Source: Phyllostachys edulis (Eukaryota > Streptophyta > Magnoliopsida > Poales > Poaceae). From it: a DNA stretch of 64,000 nt. Shown here one piece after another: positions 1-11,109 of the stretch (position 1 is its first letter; every line of letters starts with the position of its first letter). The DNA is taken from the NCBI GenBank assembly GCA_036346405.1, contig CM070546.1:104662826-104726825 (forward strand), read 5' to 3'. The translations under genes were made by a program, and so were the position numbers. The notes beneath the pieces are model-generated. The model was not told the DNA's origin, ran no database searches, and worked only from the letters and a program-made list of their open reading frames with translations.

Positions 1-1624
1 GTCAGCTCTGCAGTAGACATGTTAGGGTGAAATGGCAAGGCAGTGCATGTGCAGAATTGGGTAACCAAGTCTTTGATTTCTAATCAAACGTCTACACAGC
101 CTAGCTATGAGTTCTTAATTAACTGTTTTTTTTTTGTTTTTTCTTTCAAACAATGGATTGTTCCTCGATGGAATAGATCCAATCCACTGTTTTCAGAAAA
201 CTAAAGGATGCCAAACAAAAACAAAAAAAAAACTTGTGGTATACACGCACTTGATTTACAACGTAGCGTGTGGTGCTTGGAGAAATAAAAGGTAGCGTGT
301 GGTGAATTCAGTTGACTAAGAAAACTGTCACCACTAAGACATCACAAGAGCTGACATTTGCACATATACGCGGTGTTCTAGATTCCAACTTCCAAGAGCT
401 AAATGAACCTTGCAAAAATTGCATTATAAATCGTCAGAAGTTGTGATGGACGACTTTCGTTCGTTGTCAACCTCCCAGATTCAAACTCCTTAAAGTAGAA
501 CTACCTTTTTTTTAAAAAAACTCTTGAAAGTAGTATAATATATATCTGCCAATAGTTTCCTGCGTACATGTCCAATACATGCAGGCTGGATGCACAAGAG
601 GCAAGAGAGCACGTCGTATACTCATAATACTAGTACATATTAGATCAAGTTGGGAGATGGGAGCTTAGTCAATGGAGGGCTGGTACTTGCTTTACTTGTC
701 AGAACAATCCTAATGGTTTGTTCGGATAGAGTGGGATTAAAACTAATTCTTTTGGATGTTGAAAGAAATTTTAGTTTAAATTTCGAGTCAATTCGAAGGA
801 ATTAGGTCGGATCATAATATATCCAAGTAAACTCTTAATGTTTTCATTAGAGTAGTGCTCATTAGAGTAGTGCAAATTTATCGAGCACTTGTCAGAACGA
901 TCCCTTAATATTTCATTATAGCAGTGCAAATTTATGCTCGAGTACAAGGAATGTACTTGTTTTTTAAAAAAAATTAAGACCAAGGAATATGCTACTTGAG
1001 ATTATTCAAAGACTAGCTGTCATCAGTCCAATGATTATTGCAGATGGAACTGCTGCTTAAAGCCTGATGACACATCTTCCGGGTTGGGCCGGGCTACAAC
1101 CATTGAATGCCATTGCATACGCATTTCTCATTCATTTGGGGAATGTTCCACAGAAACACAAATGTAACGTGTCAAATATTATAATTCGACTCACACATGA
1201 TTTAAACTCTTATCTAAACTCTAATATCCAACACTTTCCTTCAAGATAGGCATGAGATAATAATCATATCTATCTTATTACATAATGCAATACAATTACT
1301 AGAATATATCAAAATCTACCATTCATCGACTCTATAGCCAATACCACCACAAAGACCAAAAGTTACTCACCGCCAATACTATCAGGGACATCACCAAATC
1401 CATTTCCACCATCTACCAGTTGCCTCGACCTCAACCCCATCCTCCTCTACCCACATCCCCCAGCCACCCCCCACTGCCACCATCTTAGCCCACACGCCCT
1501 AGTCTCGGCTTCCACCACCTCTACCTCTGCCACAGACCATTACACTTGACTCCAGTCCCAATCCTCATCTAGACATCTCCAGTAACACTATCTTTGGCCC
1601 GAGCAGTGAGCGGTGGTCGCCTAT
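1..1624. other. Intergenic flank without a supported gene
   Basis: I see no convincing coding region. The stretch is AT-rich up to about 1300. Around 840-950 it contains small degenerate direct repeats: 'cattagagtagtgc' occurs twice, with a diverged third copy near 914. The text near 715-760 ('gtttgttcggatagag') looks like the edge of a small MITE, but I found no second end. From about 1320 to 1600 the sequence is C/A-rich and simple. The flank ends at the CACTA terminus at 1625, and the three bases just before it (TAT) are the target duplication. Confidence 0.5.
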
Positions 1625-1639
1625 CACTACTACAGGAAG

Positions 1640-2010
1640 CCACATCACAGACGGTTCGGAACCGTCATCACAGACGGTTTCCGAACCGTCTATATTTGTT
1701 GGTGCGTGATAGCAGCGATTATCCTGACGGTTTTTATTAAAGCGATGCGTGAAGGCTAGTATCATAGACGGTTTCCACTAAAAACCGTCTGTGATACGCG
1801 AATATCACAGACGGTTCTAAATAACAACCGTCTATGATACGCGAATATCACAGACGGTTTTTATTTAGAACCGTCTGTGATATTGGCGTATCACAGACGG
1901 TTTTCCTTGAGAACCGCTCAGTGATATTCACGTATCACAGATGGTTTTAGTGGAAACCGCCTCGTGATACTAGCCTTCCTGACGACTTTAAAGCAAAAAC
2001 CGTCGTGATA
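1640..2010. repeat. CACTA subterminal repeats, left end
   Basis: At least eight copies of a 12-15 bp word built on 'atcacagacggtt' alternate with its complement 'aaccgtctgtgat'. Pairs face each other across 6-10 bp and would form short hairpins. In En/Spm elements such repeats bind the TNPA/TNP1-type protein at the transposon ends. Here they stop near 2010, before the TNP1 3' region. Confidence 0.9.
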
Positions 2011-2224
2011 GTTCACACTCCTAACAATATTTTTCTTTGTTTTTGGCTAGCCTCAGAATTGCTAGCCATGCCCTCTGAAAACAAGCATGCATAAAACAGA
2101 TTCATCAGAGATAATCAATTGTTGACAACTCAAAGTGATCATTACTCAAAATAAATTACAAAAGATCGCATTTGTTCAAGTATTGTCGCTATAGTTACAA
2201 CTGGATTACAATTGAGTCAATTAT

Positions 2225-3590
2225 TTGCGTTGAGAGGTGTCGGCGGGGTGATGCTCTCCGTTGTCGTTAATGATTTCTGAGTTGATAAAGGTGCAGAGCT
2301 TCCCTCGAATGTCCTTGATTTCTTCCGCAACGAGTCCATCACATTGTAAATCCAAGGCCTGTCGCTAGCAAGAGTAAAGTGGTAAGCTATATATATTTAA
2401 ATTTATAATTAGGAAATAATTATTTCGAGATTGACAAACCTCGGGATCCTTCTTCCTAGCTCTAAGGATTAGTCGCATATGATAGCAGAGCGTAGATTGC
2501 ACATAACTCATCATCTTTTTCTTTGGCGGCCTTCGCAAAAATAGAATTACATATATAGGTATAGTCGGTTCAAGACGCGTTATTATGAAGTATGATATAG
2601 GATTATCGTGTTGTAGCGCGTACCGGAAAATCCATCCTGTGTGTTAGTTGGGCGCTCTTTCCATTGTATATTCCTTTGTTGGCAACATAATCGATGAACG
2701 ACCTACATGATTCGAAAAAGTTATCCTCGGCAATTTCAAACGAATGAAGACTACAATAGAGTTATGTAAGGAGGAAATGAGCATACCTCTCGAGTATTCC
2801 TCTTAGAACGCTGAAGTCGTGCTTGTTGCGGATTAGGGAATCAAGGTATATCACATGGTTCCTCTTGGGTATAATAACTAAAAGGATCTAGTGGTACCTA
2901 CTCATGTATGTCGCTATAGTCATTAAACCCGCGTTCCCATGCTTCCCGCTACTCGTATTTACCCGCGTACCCAGCGGTGCCGAGTCTATGCGGGTGAGTG
3001 TTTCGTGTCTGGAGAGCTTTGTGCGCCACACTTTGCTCCTTAAATTCGGTCATCGTTTTCATAGCCACAAAGGTGTCCCATGCTTCCCGCGTCAAGAATC
3101 TATACTTCGCGAAGGGCGTCTGACCCGTGTTCACGTACTTCGTGACAAGAATGCTCTTGAAGGTCCTCCATGATTTATCCATCATGAGCATCGCCGTCTA
3201 TCGCACGCGTGCCACGTCTGCTTCTAGAATAGTGAACTTCTCTGAAAGTTCTGTCCACAGCGCGCCTTTCGCTTGTTTCGTCAGGTCCTTCCACCTTGGT
3301 GTGGTGATGGGGACCCGTTCCCTTCCAAGTATCCCGCAGATGGTCCGGAATCTCGCCGCTGATCTCTTGGGACTCATAGGGACCCCAAAGTCACTGACCT
3401 CCGTGATGACCAGTCGGCCCGCATGCATTTTCGATTGTCCTCTGCTATCTCGCTTCCGTGTCATTATCGTCAACGGTAACGGCGACCTTGTTGGCGCCTC
3501 TTCCATCTGCGACGTCGGTGACGGCGGCCTCGTCGGCGCCTCTTCCATCTGCGGTGTCGGTGACAGCGGTGAAGACGGTGCCTCTGCCAT
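2225..3590 (-). pseudogene. TNP1/TNPA-type CACTA protein (plant Transposase_24 family), broken
   Basis: The main exon starts near 3590 with a proline-rich N-terminus of three repeated 'EEAPTRPPSPTSQM'-like units (residues 1-40). It then enters the En/Spm Transposase_24 domain with typical words such as 'RVPITTPRWKDL' and 'KGALWTELSEKF'. The frame stops at 3198 and resumes at 3191 with 'SWRTFKSILVTKYV', then 'REAWDTFVAMKT' and 'HPHRLGTAGYAGK', which are conserved in this family. A further exon-like piece, 'SFIDYVANKGIY', is visible on the minus strand near 2650-2700. The family binds subterminal repeats and supports transposition. At least one in-frame break, plus the separate downstream pieces, makes this copy a pseudogene or an unresolved multi-exon model. 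The likely 5' leader is at 5303-5749, leaving an intron of about 1.7 kb. Confidence 0.75.
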
Positions 3591-3970
3591 CTCGCTTACT
3601 TGCTATCTATATAAGTTACATATGCAATAAAATGGATTGCAAGTGTCCCAAATTAACATATACATTTAAACTTAATAATATGCTCAACATGTGCAATATT
3701 AGCAAATAATCATAATTAATTCCAGCATAAATATGAAACAATTAATCTCAGGAAGAAGTACAGAGGTTGACTATAGAGATCAAGATGGCAAATGAAAAGT
3801 TGAATGAGCTCATACAGACTACTAACATTCCTTAATCCACCAGCTTCTCTAAGGAAATGCTAAGCAAAGATTTAATGCTTCATGTACAGAAGATTAGCCT
3901 TTAATGAAGACATAGAAACAAAATAAAATCAAGTAAAACTTTGCACGAGCCCATATTTGCCCGAGCCTAC

Positions 3971-4067
3971 TTCATCGAGGCCGACACACTGGAGTGTACC
4001 ATTTGTTTTATGCCGTGGAGGACTGGCATAAAACAAAGGTACACTCAAGTGTGTCAGGATCGACGAA
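3971..4067. other. Long hairpin 1 (candidate small-RNA precursor)
   Basis: The left arm at 3971-4014 and right arm at 4025-4067 are complementary over about 43 bp with roughly five mismatches and a 10-nt loop, 'gtggaggact'. The stem end nearest the loop is 'tttgttttatgcc' paired with 'ggcataaaacaaa'. Arm length, small loop and few bulges are compatible with a plant miRNA or siRNA precursor, but I cannot assign it to a known family. The transcribed strand, if any, would most simply be minus, as part of the TNP1 intron. Confidence 0.6.
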
Positions 4068-4215
4068 GGAAATGCTAAGCAAAGGTTTAATCCTGCAGGG
4101 CTCGCCGCCTCCCTGCTCCTATTCTAACACTCCTAACACTCCTTAATCCACCAGCTTCTCTTGTGATCTTTGTATAGATAGAAACTAGTGATACAAATCT
4201 TTTGCCCGAGCCTAC

Positions 4216-4312
4216 TTCATCGAACCCGACACACTGGAGTGTACTCTTTGCTTCATGCCGTGGAGGATTGGCATGAAGCAAAGGTACACTCGAGTGTGTC
4301 GGGATCGACGAA
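4216..4312. other. Long hairpin 2, covarying with hairpin 1
   Basis: The arms at 4216-4259 and 4270-4312 pair over about 43 bp around the loop 'gtggaggatt'. Near the loop this copy reads 'tttgcttcatgcc' with 'ggcatgaagcaaa'. Compared with hairpin 1, two positions changed in both arms together (T:A to C:G), so pairing is kept. The outer stem 'cccgacacac' with 'gtgtgtcggg' pairs better than in copy 1. Paired changes suggest selection or correction acting on the structure. Confidence 0.6.
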
Positions 4313-5143
4313 GAAAATGCTAAGAAAAGGTTTAATGCTTCATGTACGTAAGACTAGCCTTTAATGAAGATATAGAAACAAAATAGAATCAAGTAAAACT
4401 TTCTTTACGGATTAAACTCTCACCAATAAAAGGTCTAGAGATTAACGATTTGCAGACACTATTCCAACATATTGATTGATGATATTATGTGCTCTCGAAG
4501 GAGAGTAGCTAAAGAACAAGTCTTTGCCATCTCAATCCTATTGTCTATACTCTTCATTAAATGAATATGATAATATAAATTCAAACTATGAGCTCTAAAC
4601 AATACTTTGCTTAATCGCCAAATGATCTCAATCATTAATGAAAACAGATTAAACTTCCAGTCAAACAGAGGAGGCCGACGCGGGGAGGAGGGAGGTGCAG
4701 GGGAGGAGGCCGACACGGGGAGGAGGACGGCGCGGGGAGAAGGCTGGTACAGAGGGCATACGGACTACTAGAAGAATCACAAACTAGTCATTAGATTACC
4801 AACAAAAACTGAATACTCTCAATAGAACTGAACATGAGGACACAGGTTCAGTGACAAAGCCGATTGGCTGACATAACAGTATCCACTTCAAATGCTAGAG
4901 ATCAAATGAACCAGAAGAATCGAATAACTAGCTTTCAAGCAAAGTAACCAATTAACAAAGACATCATATTGGCGGTAGCAAGTAATACAATAGAGCTCAA
5001 GTATGAACTAACTATCACATTCAATCTCGGTATAAGATGAGTTCATCACAAAGCATGTCAACAAAGCCCACTCGATCAATTTGCAATATCTTGAGACTAG
5101 ATTCGTAAATCGAACTAATACTGAGATCAAGGTATCAAGGTAT

Positions 5144-5145
<2 letters not shown>

Positions 5146-5230
<85 letters not shown>
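5146..5230. repeat. (AT)n microsatellite
   Basis: An uninterrupted run of about 42 AT dinucleotides lies in the putative TNP1 intron. The apparent reading frame through it on the plus strand is only a Tyr-Ile repeat caused by the microsatellite. Confidence 0.95.
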
Positions 5231-5231
<1 letters not shown>

Positions 5232-5280
5232 CTTATATAGAGGAGCAATACTACAGAGAGGATGCCGCACAAGAACTCAC

Positions 5281-5410
5281 GGTGCAAGGAGGATGCTGGA
5301 ACTCACGGTGCAAGGAGGAGGCGACGCGGGAGGAGGGAGGTGCAGGGGAGGGAGGAGGAGGACGACGGGGAGGAGGACGACGGGGAGGAGGACGACGCGG
5401 GAGAAGGCCA
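5281..5410. repeat. G/A-rich minisatellite
   Basis: Near-tandem 15-bp units close to 'gaggaggacgacggg' follow a duplicated 'aactcacggtgcaagga'. A related G-rich block is at 4670-4745, so the motif was duplicated across the AT repeat. The G-runs could favour quadruplex structure on the plus strand. The overlapping ORFs here in several frames come from this composition. Confidence 0.75.
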
Positions 5411-5749
5411 GGCAGAGAGGAGGAGGCCGACACGGGAGGAGGGCAGGAGGAGGCCGGCAGAGGTAGGACACCGGCAGGGAGGAGGATGGTGTAGCGTGCC
5501 GATGTCGGGGGGCGGTGACGCCGAGGTCGGGGCGGCGATGTCGGGCTTACTGGCCGGGAGGTGAACGGGGCGTCGAGGTCGGGGCGCCAAGGTCGGGGCG
5601 GCGGCACCGAGGTCGAAGGCGCCGAGGTCGGGGGCGGCGGCGCCGAGGTCGTAGTCGGCGGTGAACGGGCGAGCCCTAAACCCTAGAGGAGGCGAACGAG
5701 CGCGCGAGAGCCTAAGGGGCGCAGGAGAGGAAGTGACGAGTGAGAGCAA
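5303..5749 (-). CDS. Leader ORF of the TNP1 half, low-complexity Ala/Pro/Ser-rich
   Basis: A 148-codon minus-strand frame starts 18-25 bp after a 'ctagggttt' type leader and ends in a Ser-rich tail. It holds a short repeat, 'DLGAAAPDLGAFDLGAAAP' (residues about 34-52), and has no recognisable domain. It follows a TATA-like box (5767-5773) and a subterminal-repeat cluster, which suggests a transcribed 5' exon of the TNP1 gene rather than a separate protein. Alternative frames of similar length overlap it because the region is very GC-rich, so the coding claim is weak. Confidence 0.3.
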   Translation of the reverse strand: MLSLVTSSPAPLRLSRARSPPLGFRARPFTADYDLGAAAPDLGAFDLGAAAPTLAPRPRRPVHLPASKPDIAAPTSASPPPDIGTLHHPPPCRCPTSAGLLLPSSRVGLLLSAWPSPASSSSPSSSSPSSSSSLPCTSLLPRRLLLAP

Positions 5750-5766
5750 AACCCTAGCGGTTCCCG

Positions 5767-5773
5767 CCTTATA
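5767..5773 (-). promoter_or_regulatory. TATA-like box before the TNP1 leader
   Basis: On the minus strand TATAAGG lies between the internal subterminal-repeat cluster (5777-5905) and a leader with 'ctagggtttt' words typical of plant 5' UTRs. It parallels the TNPD side, where TATAAAT at 11097-11103 lies beside the right-end cluster. Confidence 0.45.
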
Positions 5774-5776
5774 AAA

Positions 5777-5905
5777 AGTATATCACAGACGGTTCTATTA
5801 AAGAACCGTCTGTGATAAAGATATCACAGATGGTTTCCTAATAGAACCGTCTGTGATATGTTCCATATCACAGACTGTTCTCATAGGAAACCGTCTATGA
5901 TATAT
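5777..5905. repeat. Internal CACTA subterminal-repeat cluster
   Basis: Six alternating copies of the 'atcacagacggtt' word form three hairpin-like pairs with 8-9 bp spacers. No CACTA terminus accompanies them. The cluster marks either the remnant of a second CACTA end joined inside this element or a promoter module of its own for the TNP1 half. Confidence 0.85.
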
Positions 5906-6149
5906 CTCCTGGTGAGAAATGAACAACAAGTCTCTTCATTTTCCCGTGTGTGTCTCTTCGTCTCACGATCACACAGCTTCGTCTCTTCATTTTCCAACGT
6001 CGCTACAGCTCCCCAAATATCTCTTCGTCTCCCGCCCCGGCTTTAGATCGAACTTGTTCTATAAATAGATGTCCCCTTCTACAATGTATTTCACACAACC
6101 TCCTTGATCCCCTTTCTCCACAAAAACAGAAATGGTTGCCTCTTACATT

Positions 6150-6665
6150 TCCTTGTCGCCGCATTGATGGCCTACGCCGCCGCGCTGTGACACGCACCTC
6201 TCTCACAGACGTTGAACCGTACGCGGAAGAACACTATTTCAACAATGTCTTCACTCCTCGTCTCGAGAATTTGCCGGAGCGGTGACGCCACCTTCCGCCA
6301 TCTTGACATCCTCCTCCACCGTGTCTTCGGGTGATCTCCCACTTTCGGTGAGTTTACCGCGTCATCGACGTGGTCCTCCAAAACGACGTTGCACGTATCC
6401 AGGAGGCTTGCCATCACTTGGACTGCTTAATCGAGGCAAAGAAAGCATCAAAGTCGACAGGCCGAGACCCCTCAAGCAAGAGAAGAGAGCATATGGGCTC
6501 AATTCTTCTTGGTTCAATAGTCCGAGGGTCTTCGGGAGACACTTAACGAGCAATGGCGTCGTGGTGGACGCATTTCAGGCTTCATTCGATCACGAACCGT
6601 CCCCCGCCGACGTCGCCGCCTACGAAGTATTGAAGACGGAGATAGTAGCCTACCTCCGCCACTAG
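6150..6665 (+). pseudogene. CACTA passenger ORF, copy 1 (unknown function)
   Basis: This is a plus-strand, frame-broken coding remnant that ends in a frame finishing 'KTEIVAYLRH' and a stop. A related sequence with the same end ('KTEIACYLRH') lies in another CACTA at 14224-14710. Similarity runs from 'cattgatggc' (6160 versus 14221) through 'tcgacgtggtcct' to past the stop ('ggccatat' near 6735 and 14780). Conservation continuing into the 3' non-coding part indicates descent of the whole segment. The open part covers 6282-6665, and the upstream piece is in another frame (5950-6285). The helical, Glu/Arg/Gln-rich middle could be a coiled coil. I recognise no family; it may be a captured host gene fragment or a CACTA accessory gene. 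Confidence 0.55.
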
Positions 6666-6669
6666 AAAA

Positions 6670-7051
6670 ACTTTCTTTATTTATAGGTTTCTAGTTTTTT
6701 AATCTTTTTGTAAGCGACTGGCCACGCTGTTTGGCCATATATATGAAAATTCCAAAATGAAAAAAAAAGTTTGGAGGTGAAGTTACTATATTAATTATAT
6801 GTTGAAATATCTGGTCGGTCGGTTGGTCTCCTCTTGTTATTCACGTTTAATCTTGCCGCGGAACATTGAAATGTATTATTACAAATGAATAGGTGAGAAA
6901 GATCCTTTATGACTGGCTATCAATATCAAAGATGACGAGTCCATAACACATCAACACATGACAATTTCACGTTGACATCAAAATATATCAGAGATTACAA
7001 GTCCATAACACATGATGTTATGGAATAAATTAATTACATTGGAGTAAATTC
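6670..7051. other. CACTA spacer between passenger ORF and TNPD end
   Basis: This is AT-rich sequence with a direct repeat of 'ccataacacatca' (about 6941 and, nearly identical, 7002). I see no gene. It should contain the 3' ends of both converging genes. Confidence 0.5.
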
Positions 7052-10000
7052 TTAATTAAAATATAGGCCTTCCTGATGATCGACGCGCATATAGCTAGCT
7101 TCCTCACTAGGTTCTTCCTCGAGCCTAATGCCATTTTCGAAAGGAGGCAACTCGTCAAATTGATTGTATTCTTCCTCATCCACTACATTCTCAACTCCGA
7201 CAATCCTCCTTTTTCCATGAAGAACTACGTGGCGCTTCTTATTTGCCGGGTCAGTTACATAGAAGACTTGAACAACTTGGTTAGCCAGTACGAATAGTTC
7301 GTCTTTGTATCCGACACGTTCGAGGTCCACGGTAGTGACGTTGTACTTGTCGACCTTCACCTGTGGGAGATGGACCCAACGGCACCGAAATAGGGGGATC
7401 TTGAAAAGCACGTAGTCGAGCTCCCATATCTCCTCTATTTGCCCATAGTAGGAGCTCCTCGGCCCATCGGTCTTGAATGCATCTATCACGGACACCGCCG
7501 TTACGGATCGGCTCTTCCTATCTGAGTAGCCGATAAAATGTGTATCCATTTATGTCGATCCTTGCCATGCGACAATTGTAAATTGTGGCCCTCGTGCCAA
7601 CCATAGCAGCGTATCATCATTTGATGACCTCCTAGTGATTCGCACCTTTAACCATTCGTTGAACCGACGGTTATGCTCTCTCGTGATCCAAACCTCCGAC
7701 CGGTCTGGATTCTGTTGGCGTACCATGTCTTTGTGCTCGTTGATGTACGGGGACACTTGGGTCATGTGTTGCAAGACCGTGAAATGGGCTTGAGCGTACG
7801 TATCCAGATCGGGAGTGATTGATTTCCTTTCGATGGTCCCGATACCATCTAGTCTCCCCTCATGGCGAGATAGAGGCACACCTATCAGTTCCACCTGAGC
7901 CATGTAGTCGACGCATAACTCAATGACCTCTTTGGTTGCATAACCTTCGATGATGCTGCCCTCCGGTCGAGATCGATTCCGTACGTAGGACTTGAGAATT
8001 CCCATGTACCTCTCGAATGAGTACATATGATGCAAGAACACAGGACCGCATATCTTTATCTCTTTCATAAGGTGAACAATGAGATGGACCATGATATCAA
8101 AAAATGACGGAGGAAAATACATCTCAAGATGACATAGAGTCGTCACCACCTCGGCCTGCAGAGCATCTAGTCCTTGGGGATCAATGATCTTCTGAACAAT
8201 TGAGTTGAAAAAATAACACAGCATCAAGATTGCCACTTGGACCTTGTTCGGCAAGATACTTCTAATTGCAACAGGAAGCATTTGTGTCATCAGCACATGA
8301 CAATCATGAGACTTCATACCAATTAATTTCAAATCTTGCATAGAAACAAGGTTCTTAATGTTAGCGAAGTAACCAGACGGGACTTTCACACCATGCAAGC
8401 TCTGGCACAGTTCATTTCTCTCGGCCTTGGACAGAGTGTAGCAAGCTCGGGGAAGGTACGTTCGTCCTGTATCGGTCTTTTTCGGTGCTAACTCGGTCCT
8501 TATGTTCATATCAACCAAGTCACGCCTGCGTTAACACCATCCTTTGTTTTGCCACTAATGTTCAGCAAGAGACCAATCAAGCTATCACATACATTCTTCT
8601 CTACGTGCGTGACGTCGATGCAGTGGCGAACTTCTAAGTGCTCCCAATAAGGTAAGTCCCAAAAAAATTGATTGCTTCTTCCAGATGTTCTTCTCACGAG
8701 TTCTTAATTTACGTCCCTTCCCAAGCATAACATCGATATCCTTAACCATATCATAGACCTCTTTCCCTCTAAAAGCCTTTGGAGCTGAATCGTTCTCCTT
8801 ATTTCCGTTGAATTGTTTTTTCATCTTGCGGTATGGGTGACTCCTAGGAAGGAACCTACGGTGGCCTTATATACGCTTTTCTTGCGAGTTGTTGACCATA
8901 CATTCTCCGTAGCATCTAAGCAATGCGGACGGGCTTTGGCTCCTTTTGTATTGAAGCTCTGACAGTTACCAAGGCGGAAAATCATTGATGGTGCGAGAAC
9001 AACATGACGCGTAAAGTGAAATTCTCTCGTTTATGCGCATCCCATACCTGCACCCTTCGTTCCACAAGTGTCACAAGATCTTCCAAACAATGGTGCTAGG
9101 TACACATCAATATCATTCCCGGTTGCTTCGACCCTTGGATAAGTAGTGACATCAAAATGTACTTCCGCTTCATACACGACCAAGGAGGAAGGTTGTACAT
9201 ACATAGATTCACGGGCGGTGCTATGTCGGTTTGCTCATGTTACCGAAAGGATTCATTCCATCCGTACTCAACCATAACCTTATGTTCCTCGGTTCCGCAC
9301 CGAACTCTTCGAAGCTCCGATCGAAGTTTCTCCACTGGGCAAAATCAGCAGGGTGTCTTAGCTTTCCATCTCTCTTACGCTCCTCTGAGTGCCAACGCAA
9401 CAATCTTGCCTCCTTTGGGTTCGCAAATAAACGCTTCAAACGTGGGATCACAGGCAGATACCACAATATCTTAGCAGGAGGTTCTTGCTTCACCTTAGCA
9501 GTATTCTGATGCTTGTATCGGGATGCTTTGCACACGGGACATACATGCATGTCTGCATACTCTTTACGGTAGAGGATACAATCGTTCGGACATGCATGCA
9601 TTCTTTCTACTTCCATTCCCAATGGACAAATAACCTTCTTTGCTTGATAGGTGGTGCTGGGCAACACGTTTCCCTCCGGAAGGATGTCCGCTAGGAGACC
9701 TAACAACGCCGTGAAACTCTTATCGGACCAACCATTGCTTGCCTTCAATTTCAGCAGTTCAAGCACGGTTGACAACCTTGTGTATTCCGGCTTGCAGCCA
9801 GAGAACAAAGGTCTCACGGAGTCCTCCCTTAAGCCCTCGAATTTACAAAACTCTCTCTCACTGTAGTTCTCTTCTGCATCGTGTAGCATCTGATCCAGAT
9901 TGTCATCGTGCCACCTATCCTCATCAAAAGCACAGTCCACATCCGGCAAATCGTTGACTTCCTCGGCGATATCGTCATTATTAACTTCTGGTATAATCTG

Positions 10001-10240
10001 CTCTTCACCGTGATTGGTCCAACATGTATACCCTTTTTTGAAACCCCTTCAAATCAAGTGCGCTTCGATCTGCGCCGCATTGTTAAATATCTTCAGATTA
10101 CCGCAATCAATGCATGGACAGTACATAAAATTTATCCCCTTCTTCAATATATCCTTCTCAGCGGCTCTTCTAAAAGCAACCACGCCATTAATGTACTCTT
10201 GACTCACACGGTTCACACCGTACATCCAGTTTCGATCCAT
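7052..10240 (-). pseudogene. TNPD/TNP2 CACTA transposase, multiply broken
   Basis: Minus-strand domains appear in the order usual for plant CACTA transposases. First is the transposase-associated N-terminal domain starting 'MDRNWMYG' at 10240, with the Cys-rich 'CPCIDCGN'. The Transposase_21 (TNP2) core follows at 9949-9221, with 'CPNDCILYRKEY' and 'CPVCKASRYK'. The 'PYWEHLEVRHCIDVTHVEKN' region is near 8697-8550. The DUF4218 region is at 8518-7550 ('GLDALQAEVVTTLCHLEMYFP' region, 'MYPFER'-like 'MYSFERYMG'). The DUF4216 C-terminus is at 7549-7052 ('VNKYNVTTVDL'-like). There is an in-frame TGA at about 10050, a stop plus frameshift near 9220, frameshifts near 8700 and 8510, and another break at 7550. 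The protein would cut and join transposon ends carrying the CACTA termini. The leader exon and TATA box lie at 11103-10886. Confidence 0.88.
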
Positions 10241-11096
10241 CTACACTACGCATGTAACAAATTAGTGTCAAATTGATTAGCGATTAATTTATAGCAAACA
10301 TGAATTTAAATATGCAAGTGAAGCTTCATAATGAAGTTTTCTTTCTTGCTTTAGGTATCTGATATGCCTCCAGGAAGAGAGAATTGTACCAACTCCAAAT
10401 TTCAATATTTTCACAAAACATCTAGTCATAGATAACTATTGCATACGACAAACATCTAAGACCATACCAAATAGGACTAGAGTATTGAGCATCTAATCTT
10501 CAATTAGCTACAATGTATGGTAGAAGACAGGACGTTTCACATGACAAAAGAACGACCCTATTTGCATCCCATCTACCTGAATTTATAGTGATATCTGATA
10601 TTACTTTGGACTAATTAATTTGACCTACACCAAGGTTGTTATTTGCCTACAAAACCACATATGCCTTTTCATAGACATTATAAAGAAAATAATCATATGC
10701 AATCACCTAGTGGTCTTGCATATCAAATTTCATCACCAAGTATAATGGCAATAACATCTGACGATTATTTAGTATTCTATGCTATGCCTCAAAATTCTAA
10801 ACAAAGACATGCAAATCCAAGTTGGAATTTTTTGTGCCAATAATCTTCAACCGCACCTCACTATCTTTTTGAATTTTCACCTGAGCCGGACAAACAAGCA
10901 GCTCCCAGTTAGAACAAGAAGGAGCAGGTTGGAGGAGCTAGGGCAGGGAAGTGGCGCATGGGAGAGGAGAGGAGATCTAAGTGGAGCCAGTGGCGAGGTT
11001 GCTCAGAGCGGTAGAGGCGATGGATGTGAGGCAAGCAAGGCGGCGGTGGACCTGAGGCCTCGAGCGGCGGTCTGGCGAGAGGATGTGTCGGACGCA
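10241..11096 (-). other. TNPD 5' intron and leader exon
   Basis: Reading on the minus strand, a C/T-rich leader follows the TATA box and ends near 10886 at a plausible donor ('gctcag' followed by 'gtgaaaa'). About 640 bp of AT-rich intron-like sequence follows, to the TNPD start at 10240. No other gene is visible. Confidence 0.5.
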
Positions 11097-11103
11097 ATTT
11101 ATA
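11097..11103 (-). promoter_or_regulatory. TATA box of the TNPD transcript
   Basis: TATAAAT on the minus strand lies immediately inside the right-end subterminal repeats and 20-30 bp before a C/T-rich leader. This is the expected layout for an En/Spm promoter. Confidence 0.6.
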
Positions 11104-11109
11104 TGATGC

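Larger units (their letters stand above)
3826..4400. repeat. Tandemly duplicated segment holding twin hairpins
   Basis: Two diverged copies of a segment of roughly 250-300 bp lie head to tail. Shared words include 'ccttaatccaccagcttctc' (about 3830 and 4140), 'gcccgagcctacttcatcg' and 'agcctttaatgaagacatag' (3896, and about 4358 with one change). Each copy carries one long inverted repeat. The block lies in the putative TNP1 intron and contains no ORF worth calling. Confidence 0.8.

Noticed and set aside
1140..1260. Possible Copia LTR edge ('atccaacactttccttcaag')
   Set aside because: There is no second LTR, primer-binding site or target duplication in the visible flank.
3127..3630. 167-codon plus-strand ORF
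   Set aside because: Antisense shadow of the TNP1 domain, whose minus-strand words match the Transposase_24 family.
5081..5494. 137-codon plus-strand ORF
   Set aside because: It is a translation of the (AT)n microsatellite and the adjoining G/A minisatellite.
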